Source: DASZZV01 sp035544835 (GTDB lineage: Bacteria; Acidobacteriota; Thermoanaerobaculia; Gp7-AA8). From it: a stretch of DNA of 20,503 nt. The notes under the pieces are model-generated. The model worked only from the letters and a program-made list of their open reading frames with translations, had not been told where the DNA came from and did not search any database. The translations under genes were made by a program, and so were the position numbers. Positions 6,586 through 13,434 of this stretch are shown here, piece by piece. Position 1 is the first letter of the stretch, and every line of letters begins with the position of its first letter. The stretch is taken from assembly GCA_035544835.1 (NCBI GenBank), contig DASZZV010000061.1, forward strand, positions 1-20,503, in the 5' to 3' direction.

Positions 6586-7506
6586 GTGGACTCCAGTACA
6601 AGGCGAAGTCTTTCTCGCGTCGCGGTGATCGGAACCGCGACGGTTGCTTCTCTGGAACTGGCTCGCATCATCTTTCGCAACCATCAGCTCTTCGATCCTG
6701 ACTGCGAGCCACTCGTCTCCTGGAACCCGGCCGATTATGGGCTCGACCCGGAACGGGTTGATTCCGTCCAGTTTCAATCGCTTGACGGGACCCCGCTTCA
6801 TGGCTGGTATTGCCGCGCTGAACGACCCATTGCTTCAGCGCTTTACTGCCATGGCAACACCGGAAATCTCACCTACAGCGCCGGAGTGATTCCCCTGCTC
6901 GTCGACGCCGGCATCAGCGTCTTGCTGTTCGACTACCGAGGCTATGGAAAAAGCGAAGGAAAACCGAGTCTGCGAGGTCTGATCAAGGATGGTCGTGCCG
7001 CCGCGAAGTACCACGACCTGATTCGCCCGGAAGGAGTTCCCTCGCTCCTGTACGGCTTTTCTCTTGGTGGCGCTGTCGGCGCGCAGGCTCTTCGCTCGGT
7101 ACGTTTCGGCGGACTCGTTCTCCAGTCGACATTCACGAACCTCGGCGACATGGCGCGATTCAAATTCGGCAGGATTCCGTTTCACCTCATCTCCGGCCGC
7201 GAGCTCGATACTTTGAGGGTCCTTCCCGATTACGATCTCCCGCTTCTCCTTCTACATGGAACTGAGGATGAGGTCGTGCCGTGCTGGATGGGCCAGCGTC
7301 TTTTCTCGACGTTCCCTTATCAGAAGGAGCTTCTGCTCGTCGAGCATGGACAGCATGGCGACCTTTACATCAGGGAGTCGGAGCGGATCATCGAAGGATT
7401 GCGGCGGCTGGCAAGCGCGGCCGCCGAACGTTTCACGCCGGTCCTCGCAGCCCCGGGGATGAGCTGCCTGAGCGGAACCGGATTCACAAATTCCGCTCTC
7501 GACTGA
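6586..7506 (+). CDS. Alpha/beta hydrolase, membrane-anchored
   Basis: 306 residues from the GTG at 6586. A hydrophobic N-terminal segment (about residues 12-28, VAVIGTATVASLELARIIF) is likely a signal anchor. The fold is classical: oxyanion loop CHGNTGN (about 88-94), FDYRGYGKSEG, nucleophile elbow GFSLGG (157-162, Ser159), acid Asp228 in HGTEDEVVP and a His in EHGQHGD (about 254-260). This matches the COG1073 type of serine hydrolases; the substrate is unknown. The frame stays open upstream to a GTG at 6487 and an ATG at 6514, but that extension has no Shine-Dalgarno and does not look like the family. It precedes the PspA gene by 130 bases holding a heptamer array. Confidence 0.8.
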   Translation: MDSSTRRSLSRVAVIGTATVASLELARIIFRNHQLFDPDCEPLVSWNPADYGLDPERVDSVQFQSLDGTPLHGWYCRAERPIASALYCHGNTGNLTYSAGVIPLLVDAGISVLLFDYRGYGKSEGKPSLRGLIKDGRAAAKYHDLIRPEGVPSLLYGFSLGGAVGAQALRSVRFGGLVLQSTFTNLGDMARFKFGRIPFHLISGRELDTLRVLPDYDLPLLLLHGTEDEVVPCWMGQRLFSTFPYQKELLLVEHGQHGDLYIRESERIIEGLRRLASAAAERFTPVLAAPGMSCLSGTGFTNSALD

Positions 7507-7525
7507 AAAAACCTGGTTTTTGACT

Positions 7526-7560
7526 CTAAATCCGAAATTCGAAATCCGAAATCCGAAATT
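7526..7560. repeat. 7-bp tandem array (locus 3)
   Basis: Five heptamers: CTAAATC, CGAAATT, CGAAATC, CGAAATC, CGAAATT, just after the hydrolase gene. The lead-in TTTGACTCTAAAT matches that of the right arm at locus 1. A short AT-rich hairpin, AAAAAC/GTTTTT (about 7507-7521), lies between the stop codon and the array and could help termination. Confidence 0.85.
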
Positions 7561-7636
7561 TCCCCCTCACTCTCCCTCCGCCTCTTCAGGCCGGCCCTCA
7601 CTTTCGGTACACTGGGCGGCTCTAAGGGGATAGAAA

Positions 7637-8389
7637 ATGTTCAAACGCATCGGAAATCTGATTCGAGGTTTTCTCGGCCTCTTCATCTCCGGCATGGAAC
7701 GCCAGAATCCGGAAGCGCTGCTCGAGGTAGAGAAAGAGAACCTCCGACGGCAGATCGCGAACTACAACCAGGGGCTGGCGGCTCATGCTGGCCTCTGCGA
7801 ACGGCTCATGACCCAGGTCAAGAAGCTGGAAGTGGAAGAGCGGGACCTCCGCGCCAAGACTGCCGCCAACCTGCGCGCCGGAAATCGCGATCTGGCCTCG
7901 CAGCAGGCTCTCAGACTCCAGACAACTTCACGTGAGCTCACTGAGAACCAAACGCAGCTTGGACAGGCCGAGACGACGTACAAAGAGCTGATCAAGGCTC
8001 GCGACGTCAGCGTCCGTGCCGCCCAGGACAAGATCTCTCAGCTCAAGCACAGCCTCGACGATCTCAAGATCAAGAAGGCTACTGCCGAACTGACCGAGAT
8101 GGCCTCGGGAATGATCTCCACCATCGGCGGCTCCGGCGATACGCTGGACCGCCTTCATACGATGGTCGAGGAAGAGCGAGAGAAAGCCGCCGGTCGTTCA
8201 CGGGTTGCCCGCGACTCACTGAACACCAATGACTTCCAGATGAAGGAAGAGGAGCAGAAAGCACTGGCCGATCAGGCTCTGGCCGACTTCGCCGCGAAAG
8301 AGGGAATGGCCCTCGAGCCTCGTGAGTCGACGGCAGCTCCCGCGGAGTCCGAACCGGTTACCAAGACACTCGGACCGCAGGCGGAGTAG
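7637..8389 (+). CDS. PspA/IM30 (ESCRT-III superfamily) protein
   Basis: 250 residues, almost entirely helical. The amphipathic N-terminal helix MFKRIGNLIRGFLGLF would insert in membrane. It is followed by NPEALLEVEKENLRRQIANY and a long coiled coil (about 30-155), then a Gly-containing break and a C-terminal acidic tail (about 205-250). Length and layout match PspA/Vipp1. Family knowledge: these proteins polymerise on membranes and protect or remodel them under stress. Shine-Dalgarno AAGGGGA lies six bases before the ATG. Classic partners PspB, PspC and PspF are absent here; instead a AAA+ ATPase follows 111 bases downstream on the same strand. Confidence 0.85.
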   Translation: MFKRIGNLIRGFLGLFISGMERQNPEALLEVEKENLRRQIANYNQGLAAHAGLCERLMTQVKKLEVEERDLRAKTAANLRAGNRDLASQQALRLQTTSRELTENQTQLGQAETTYKELIKARDVSVRAAQDKISQLKHSLDDLKIKKATAELTEMASGMISTIGGSGDTLDRLHTMVEEEREKAAGRSRVARDSLNTNDFQMKEEEQKALADQALADFAAKEGMALEPRESTAAPAESEPVTKTLGPQAE

Positions 8390-8396
8390 AGAATCA

Positions 8397-8494
8397 ATTG
8401 AGAATTGAGAATTGGGGATTGAGAATGGGGCAACGGTAATGCGACGGACCTCTTTTCTTTTTCCTTTCTCAATTCTCAATTCTCCATTCTCAAT
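8397..8494. repeat. Pair of inverted 7-bp tandem arrays (locus 4)
   Basis: Left arm 8397-8424: ATTGAGA, ATTGAGA, ATTGGGG, ATTGAGA. Right arm 8467-8494: TCTCAAT, TCTCAAT, TCTCCAT, TCTCAAT. The arms are reverse complements of one another in type, separated by 42 bases. The pair fills the whole gap between pspA-like and AAA+ genes and could form a hairpin in the joint message. Six bases past the PspA stop codon, the array supplies an in-frame AAT TGA. Confidence 0.9.
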
Positions 8495-8500
8495 TCCACG

Positions 8501-10174
8501 ATGACCGAGACCTCGGAAGCCCCGCCCCGTAAGTTCCCCCTGCCGGCCTGGGCGACTGAGCTGGTGTCGCTCTATCAGAGCCGCGCCGCCAATCAGTTCA
8601 TCCTTTACGGCAACGTCAACGATCGTTTCGTTCTCCCGAACGGCACGCTGGGAAATCTGACCGACTTCCTGATGCGCGTCATGATGCCCCGCTTCGACGT
8701 CGTCCTCACCTACGACCTCGGCAACGGCATCCGCATCGAGAAGGGCGGGGAGATCTTTTGTCAGTGGCCGGCGGTGAAGGAATCACCAGAGTTGCCGAAG
8801 TCTCCTCGCGCCGCCATCGAGACTCTGACGCGTTACTTTCGATATTCGGCGAACCTCGGGCGGCTGGGAAAAGAGAAACATCAGATCGGCTGCATCATCA
8901 AAGCGGCGCACCTCGTGGCACCAGCCCTTCCTGGCTCACTCAACTACGATCTCAATGCCCTGGCCATGCTCATGCGCGACTGGGCTACGGATGATCTGCT
9001 CCTGCAGCATTCGCTCGTTACCTGGCTCGTCACCGACAACCTCAATGACCTGAATCCACTACTGGTGCACGATCCTCGGAGCGCATCGGTGGAGATTCCG
9101 CTGCCGACACCTGCCGATCTGAGGGAAGCGTTCGATGTCATCGCCTCGCGCTATCCGCTGGCTCTGGCGGAGTTCCAGGGACCCGATCAGGCCATTCTTT
9201 CGACTCAGTTGGCCGGCACGACCATCAGCTCGATCGAGAACCTGCTCAAGATGAAGGAGTACGGCAAGGAGAAGATCAGCGGACGCGACCTGGTGGAGAT
9301 GAAAAAGCAGCTGGTGGAGAAAGACTCCGCCGACCTGGTCGAGTTCATCGAAAGCAATCGCTCGCTCGATGACATGCATGCGCAGGAGAAGCTGAAGGGC
9401 TGGCTGCGCCAGGATCTCGCCTTGTGGCGGCAGAACGATCTCAACGCTCTGCCGATGGGCTATCTCATCTGCGGACCTGTCGGTACGGGCAAGACTTTCA
9501 TGGTCGAGTGCCTGGCCGGTGAGGCCGGCATTCCGGTCGTGAAGATCAAGAACTTCCGCGACAAGTGGGTCGGCAGCAGTGAGGGGAATCTCGAGAAGAT
9601 TTTTCGCTTGTTGAAGGGGCTGGGCCGCTGCTTCGTTTTTATCGATGAAGCCGATCAGGCCCTCGGCAAACGCGACTCCGGAGCCAACGACGCAGGATTG
9701 TCAGGTCGTATCTACTCGATGTTCGCCAAGGAGATGAGCAACAGCGAGAATCGCGGACGGATGGTCTGGGTACTGGCCTCGAGCCGCCCCGACCTGATCG
9801 AGGTCGACCTGAAGCGCCCCGGACGCGTCGACGTGAAGATCCCGATTTTCCCGACCACGAATCCCGAAGAGGGCTTCGAGCTGATCCGGGCCTTGTCGAA
9901 GAGGCGAGGGGTCGATCTGGCCGAATCGGATCTCGAAGTTCTTCGCAGCTCGATTCCTCAGCTCCTGACGCCCGGCGCGGCCGAGGCTCTGGCGGTGAAG
10001 ATTTACCGGACGACCCGGACGCAGGGAATCGCTCCTCTGGATGCAGTCAGGCAGGCCTTGACCGACTATCAGAATCCGGTTGCTCGTGACGTGCTCGATT
10101 TTCAGATCGGGCTGGCTGTTCGCGAAGCGACCGATATCGAGTTCGTCCCGGCGTTGTTCCGGTCGATGCGCTGA
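8501..10174 (+). CDS. AAA+ ATPase, Ycf46-like tandem architecture
   Basis: 557 residues. The C-terminal AAA module is complete: Walker A GPVGTGKT (325-332), pore-loop region KWVGSSEGN (355-363), Walker B CFVFIDEADQ (377-386) and arginine-finger region RPGRVD (439-444). The sensor-1 Asn of typical ATNRPD is Ser (VLASSRPD). The N-terminal half (about 20-220) looks like a degenerate AAA domain without Walker A (NQFILYGNVNDRF, then VTDNLNDLNPLL and VEIPLPTPADLREAF), as in Ycf46-type proteins. A helical linker (about 230-310) joins them. It is classic-clade AAA, like Vps4 and FtsH. It follows the PspA gene, so it may remodel PspA polymers. No Shine-Dalgarno is seen at 8501. Confidence 0.85.
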   Translation: MTETSEAPPRKFPLPAWATELVSLYQSRAANQFILYGNVNDRFVLPNGTLGNLTDFLMRVMMPRFDVVLTYDLGNGIRIEKGGEIFCQWPAVKESPELPKSPRAAIETLTRYFRYSANLGRLGKEKHQIGCIIKAAHLVAPALPGSLNYDLNALAMLMRDWATDDLLLQHSLVTWLVTDNLNDLNPLLVHDPRSASVEIPLPTPADLREAFDVIASRYPLALAEFQGPDQAILSTQLAGTTISSIENLLKMKEYGKEKISGRDLVEMKKQLVEKDSADLVEFIESNRSLDDMHAQEKLKGWLRQDLALWRQNDLNALPMGYLICGPVGTGKTFMVECLAGEAGIPVVKIKNFRDKWVGSSEGNLEKIFRLLKGLGRCFVFIDEADQALGKRDSGANDAGLSGRIYSMFAKEMSNSENRGRMVWVLASSRPDLIEVDLKRPGRVDVKIPIFPTTNPEEGFELIRALSKRRGVDLAESDLEVLRSSIPQLLTPGAAEALAVKIYRTTRTQGIAPLDAVRQALTDYQNPVARDVLDFQIGLAVREATDIEFVPALFRSMR

Positions 10175-10189
10175 GAGGGAACGAAACGA

Positions 10190-10345
10190 GCTTGTCATCC
10201 TGAGCCGGGGACAGCGTGGTCGCTGCCCATGAGGAAAGAAACTGAGTGGGTGTCATCCCTCGCTGCAGCTCGGGATGACACATCGGGGAACCCGCATAAA
10301 TACTGGGAGTTTCCTGGAAGCCGGGAAACGACGTGTACGTCGCTG
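10190..10345. repeat. Decayed GTCATCC repeats with flank unit
   Basis: CTTGTCATCCTGAG follows shortly after the AAA+ stop. Further on, TGTCATCCC and GGGATGACA (about 10250-10280) form an inverted pair. The flank unit follows in reverse orientation at 10289-10307 (AACCCGCATAAATACTGGG). The perfect palindrome CGACGTGTACGTCG lies at 10329-10342. Together with the hairpins at 10381 this fills the 356-base gap 10175-10530; I see no gene there. Confidence 0.7.
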
Positions 10346-10380
10346 AAGAGCACGATGACACGTTGCCCAACGACCGAGGG

Positions 10381-10427
10381 GAGCGGGCGCCTCGCCCGCT
10401 CACCGAGCCGGAACGCCTCCGGCGTTC
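10381..10427. repeat. Two adjacent GC-rich hairpins (family E)
   Basis: GAGCGGGCG / CGCCCGCTC (10381-10389 and 10393-10401, loop of three) and GAACGCC / GGCGTTC (10411-10417 and 10421-10427, loop of three). Both stems are perfect. There is no T-run. It could be a repeat element or contribute to termination after the AAA+ gene. Confidence 0.7.
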
Positions 10428-10475
10428 ACTCCAACCCGCGTAGATGACACCTCGGTCGAACCGAGAACCCTTGTT

Positions 10476-10490
10476 CTTTGCATGGCAAAG
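10476..10490 (+). promoter_or_regulatory. Candidate operator palindrome
   Basis: CTTTGCATGGCAAAG is a perfect 6+6 palindrome with a three-base centre. It is fused to GCAAAGTACTT (10485-10495), which overlaps the putative -35. It is well placed for control by the winged-helix protein encoded by the second gene of this operon. This is an inference. Confidence 0.4.
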
Positions 10491-10493
10491 TAC

Positions 10494-10522
10494 TTGCTAG
10501 GAATCTCAGTGAAGAGTAGAAT
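10494..10522 (+). promoter_or_regulatory. Candidate sigma-70 promoter TTGCTA-17-TAGAAT
   Basis: TTGCTA (10494-10499), a 17-base spacer, and TAGAAT (10517-10522). Expected transcription start is about 10529-10531, on the ATG at 10531. No Shine-Dalgarno precedes that ATG, so the message is probably leaderless. This is the best promoter match in the window. Confidence 0.55.
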
Positions 10523-10530
10523 TCCCAGAC

Positions 10531-11124
10531 ATGAGCGATTCCCCCAGGCCCGCCGCGCTTCATGACCATGCCGCCGATAACCTTCGGTTCATCCGGACGA
10601 CCATGGAGCGCGCCTCGACGTTCACAGCCGTTCCAGGAATCGGTACGATGTTGGTCGGGATCACCGCCCTCGTCGCTGCGTGGCTCGGAGGGGGCGATTC
10701 GACGACCCCGCGTTTCCTGATGATCTGGCTGGCCGAGGGAATGCTGGCGGCCATCATCGGCGCAGTCTTTATCGTCCGCAAAGCGTCCCTCACGAATGTT
10801 TCGCTGGTCTCGGCCACGGGACGGCGATTCGCTCTGGCTTTTCTTCCGCCATTCGCCGCCGGTGCCATGATGACCGTTCTTTTCTATCGGCATGGCTGGA
10901 CCGGACAGCTACCCTCGATGTGGCTGCTCCTGTATGGGACAGCAGTGATGTCGGGCGGAGCGCTTTCGGTCCGCGTCGTCCCCTTCATGGGTGCGACCAT
11001 CATGGCCATCGGAGTTGCCGCGGCCTTCCTGCCGTTCTTTTCCTCGACGCTGTTCATGGGGCTCGGTTTCGGCGTCGTCCATCTCACCTTCGGCTTCTGT
11101 ATCGCGAGGTACTACGGTGGCTAA
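10531..11124 (+). CDS. Six-helix membrane protein paired with HTH regulator
   Basis: 197 residues. After a short soluble N-terminus (1-30) I see six hydrophobic segments at about 35-52, 63-82, 101-119, 129-148, 151-170 and 173-192. No catalytic motif is visible and the function is unknown. Its 3' end overlaps the GTG start of the winged-helix gene by eight bases, so the two are co-translated. From memory, similar membrane-protein and HTH_34 pairs are common in Acidobacteriota. A likely model is a membrane protein with its own regulator, but ligand and target are unknown. The start at 10531 appears leaderless. Confidence 0.65.
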   Translation: MSDSPRPAALHDHAADNLRFIRTTMERASTFTAVPGIGTMLVGITALVAAWLGGGDSTTPRFLMIWLAEGMLAAIIGAVFIVRKASLTNVSLVSATGRRFALAFLPPFAAGAMMTVLFYRHGWTGQLPSMWLLLYGTAVMSGGALSVRVVPFMGATIMAIGVAAAFLPFFSSTLFMGLGFGVVHLTFGFCIARYYGG

Positions 11125-11503
11125 GCAATCGGCAGCAAAGGCCTCACCCTCCCCGCGAAAAAAGGGAGCTTCGGAAACGCAGAGGATCTCCCCGAAGAAT
11201 GCCGTCTCCTCGGCTCCTCTACTCGATCGACTCATTCACGAGCGCCTTCGGCTGGGGATCATCAGTGCGCTGGCGGTCAACGACGTGCTGACCTTCAACG
11301 ATCTGAAGGCGCTGCTGAAAACCAGTGATGGCAACCTGAGTGTGCACGCCCGGAAGCTCGAGGAAGGGGGATACATCGCCTGCAGCAAGGGCTTCGCTGG
11401 GCGGGTTCCCCGCACCGAGTACCGGCTGGCCGCAGCTGGACGCCGTGCGCTGGAGCGCTATCTGAATCACATGGAGTCCCTGATCGAGGCCATGAAACGA
11501 TGA
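11117..11503 (+). CDS. Winged-helix transcriptional regulator (HTH_34-like)
   Basis: 128 residues from the GTG at 11117, with GAGGT six bases upstream. Residues 1-33 are basic and low-complexity. The winged helix spans about 34-125: helix HERLRLGIISALA, then LTFNDLKALLKTSDGNLSVHARKLEEGGYI (about 59-87 in two blocks, recognition helix near SDGNLSVHARKL), wing FAGRVPRTEYRL and a C-terminal helix for dimerisation. The sequence matches MarR/ArsR-like 'winged helix DNA-binding domain' proteins. No sensor domain is seen. It probably controls its own operon, and perhaps the prenyl genes that begin 27 bases downstream. The frame is open upstream to 10991, inside the membrane gene, but that stretch is a shadow. 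Confidence 0.8.
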   Translation: MAKQSAAKASPSPRKKGASETQRISPKNAVSSAPLLDRLIHERLRLGIISALAVNDVLTFNDLKALLKTSDGNLSVHARKLEEGGYIACSKGFAGRVPRTEYRLAAAGRRALERYLNHMESLIEAMKR

Positions 11504-11518
11504 AACCTTTTTTTGTGA

Positions 11519-11524
11519 AGGAGC
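11519..11524 (+). promoter_or_regulatory. Shine-Dalgarno GGAGCT region of the prenyltransferase
   Basis: AAGGAG around 11517-11522 precedes the ATG at 11531 with normal spacing, supporting that start. Confidence 0.5.
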
Positions 11525-11530
11525 TTTACG

Positions 11531-12262
11531 ATGCAAAGTACTTCTGATTTACATGTGGCCATGATCATGGACGGAAACGGACGCTGGGCTGAAGAGCGCT
11601 CGCTCCGCCGGCGGGACGGCCACCAGGCCGGTGGCGATGCCGTACGGCGAATCGTCGAGGCCGCTCCTGATCTCGGCGTGACAGATCTCACCCTTTTCGC
11701 CTTCTCCTCCGACAACTGGCAGCGGCCCCCCAGCGAGGTCGCGGCTCTCATGCGCCTCTTCGCCGCCTACCTCGAGCGCGAGACGCCTCGCTGCCTCGAG
11801 CAGGGCGTTCGGATCGAAGTCTTCGGCCGTCGAGATCGCCTGCCACGCCGAATCGCTGCCGCGGCCCGGAACGCTGAATCCAGGACCGAGGACTGCGAGC
11901 GATTGAGACTGCGAATCGGCATCGACTACTCGTCGCGCGCCGCCATCGCCACGGCGGCTCGCCAGGCCCCGAACAATTCGGTCGAGGCCTTCCGGGCAGC
12001 CCTTGCCGCAGCCATGAATCTGAGCGATCCGCTGCCCGACGTCGATCTCCTGATTCGCACCGGCCGCGAGATGCGGCTCAGCGACTTTCTTTTGTGGGAG
12101 TGCTCGTACGCGGAGCTCTACTTCACGGTAAAGATGTGGCCGGATATGACCGGCGACGATCTGGCCGATGCCGTTTCCGACTACCAGCGACGCCAGCGCA
12201 GATTCGGTCGTCTGATCACTCTGGGTGAAGCCGTCGAGGAACTTCGCAATGGAACGCTTTGA
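11531..12262 (+). CDS. cis-Prenyltransferase (UppS family)
   Basis: 243 residues, the usual length. Motifs: DGNGRWA (14-20, Asp14 binds Mg and diphosphate), FAFSSDNWQRP (56-66), DLLIRTGRE followed by MRLSDFLLWE (172-190) and ELYF (195-198). The enzyme adds isopentenyl diphosphate in cis to an allylic diphosphate to make polyprenyl diphosphate lipid carriers. Two places depart from standard UppS: RTGRE where RTSGE is usual, and IDYSSRAAI where a YGGR-type motif is usual. This suggests a divergent paralogue with its own chain length or acceptor. It overlaps the next gene by 14 bases and may belong to the operon starting at 10531. Confidence 0.85.
   Translation: MQSTSDLHVAMIMDGNGRWAEERSLRRRDGHQAGGDAVRRIVEAAPDLGVTDLTLFAFSSDNWQRPPSEVAALMRLFAAYLERETPRCLEQGVRIEVFGRRDRLPRRIAAAARNAESRTEDCERLRLRIGIDYSSRAAIATAARQAPNNSVEAFRAALAAAMNLSDPLPDVDLLIRTGREMRLSDFLLWECSYAELYFTVKMWPDMTGDDLADAVSDYQRRQRRFGRLITLGEAVEELRNGTL
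11533..11543 (+). promoter_or_regulatory. Second GCAAAGTACTT site, over the prenyltransferase start
   Basis: GCAAAGTACTT is identical to 10485-10495 and includes the palindrome AAGTACTT. Here it begins at the third base of the ATG. It may be a second binding site for the winged-helix regulator or a chance match. Confidence 0.25.
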
Positions 12263-13400
12263 CGTCGTCCTCATCGGCGCCGGGCTGGCCGGACTGCAGT
12301 GCGCTCGTCTCCTGGGGCGCCGCGGCTGCTCGGTCCTCCTCGTCGACCGCAAGTCCGACGTCGATCAGTTCGTTCACACGACCGGCATCTTCGTTCGCAA
12401 GACCTTCGAAGACTACCCATTGGGCGAGGCATTTCTCGGGCCGGCCATCCGGGAAGTCAGTCTCTATTCGCCGGCCGGGCGGCGGATCGACCTGCGCAGC
12501 GGCCGCGATGAATTTCGGGTCGGCGACATGCGCCGGATCTACCGTCACTTTCTCGCCGAGGCCGTCCGCGAAGGCGTGACCTGGCTGCCGGAGACGAGCT
12601 ATCGCACGGCACGCTTCGACGGATCAGTCAACCAAATCGATCTCCTGAGGCTCGGCGTTCTCACCACGGTCGAAGCCACGACCCTCATCGGTGGTGACGG
12701 CGCCCGATCGCGAGTAGCTCGTGATCTCGGGCTGGATGAGAACAGGGCCTGGATCGCGGGCGCCGAGGTGGTCTTGCGACTTCCGTTCTCCGGCAGTGAG
12801 CCTCGATTTCATTGCTTCATCGATCCGCGGCTGGCGCCCGGTTATCTCGCCTGGTATGTGAACGACGGTGAAGAGGTGCATCTGGGAGTAGGCGGCTATC
12901 CTCATCGCTTCCATGCCGCTCAGGCCCTGCGCGACTTTCGTCGGCGTGTCGAATCGATGTTCGATCTGTCCGGGGCAGAGCATCTCGAGACGCGTGGAGG
13001 GATGATCCCGGTCGGCGGAGTCCTGCGCCGGATTGGTTGCCGCCGCGGGCTACTGATCGGTGACGCCGCCGGTGCTGTCTCCCCACTCACAGCCGGCGGT
13101 CTCGATCCGGCCATGCGTCTCTCTGAGCTCGCGGCCTCGGTTGTCGGGGACGCGATCTCGACGGGTGATATGGCGCGACTCGATTCCTACTCCGGTGACG
13201 CCTTCCGCTCACGCTTCATCTCTCGTTTGTGGATGCGGTCGTTGTTCGCGCGCCTGCGCTCGCCGATGCTGATTGAAGCGGGATTCACAGGAATGGCGTT
13301 GTCACCGCTACGCGCTGTTGCGCATCACGTGTTTTTCGGTCGCGGGTCGTTTCCGGATATCGCGTCGGTGGGCGCGCGGGAGGCGGGGTTACGAACGTGA
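12249..13400 (+). CDS. FAD-dependent oxidoreductase, geranylgeranyl-reductase-like
   Basis: 383 residues from the ATG at 12249, inside the end of the prenyltransferase gene. Rossmann motif VVLIGAGLAGLQCARLL (GxGxxG at 10-15), LIGGDGARSRVAR (147-159) and the FAD motif LLIGDAAGAVSPLTAGGLDPAMR (268-290, GD at 271-272) are those of the geranylgeranyl reductase/FixC-type flavoproteins. These reduce isoprenoid double bonds or hydroxylate substrates. Overlap with a cis-prenyltransferase favours reduction of a polyprenyl chain, but it could also be a different oxidoreductase. The C-terminal about 60 residues are basic and helical and may contact the membrane. It ends 34 bases from the convergent YdeP-like gene, with no clear terminator. 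Confidence 0.75.
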   Translation: MERFDVVLIGAGLAGLQCARLLGRRGCSVLLVDRKSDVDQFVHTTGIFVRKTFEDYPLGEAFLGPAIREVSLYSPAGRRIDLRSGRDEFRVGDMRRIYRHFLAEAVREGVTWLPETSYRTARFDGSVNQIDLLRLGVLTTVEATTLIGGDGARSRVARDLGLDENRAWIAGAEVVLRLPFSGSEPRFHCFIDPRLAPGYLAWYVNDGEEVHLGVGGYPHRFHAAQALRDFRRRVESMFDLSGAEHLETRGGMIPVGGVLRRIGCRRGLLIGDAAGAVSPLTAGGLDPAMRLSELAASVVGDAISTGDMARLDSYSGDAFRSRFISRLWMRSLFARLRSPMLIEAGFTGMALSPLRAVAHHVFFGRGSFPDIASVGAREAGLRT

Positions 13401-13434
13401 ATGCAGAATGCAAGAACGCACAGACACTCCCGGC

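Noticed and set aside
7637..10174. Phage defence system
   Set aside because: PspA plus AAA+ fits membrane stress; there is no nuclease, toxin, sensor or other defence gene nearby.
10175..10530. tRNA or small RNA gene
   Set aside because: The hairpins are simple GC stems; I found no cloverleaf or T-loop GTTCRANNC in the right place.
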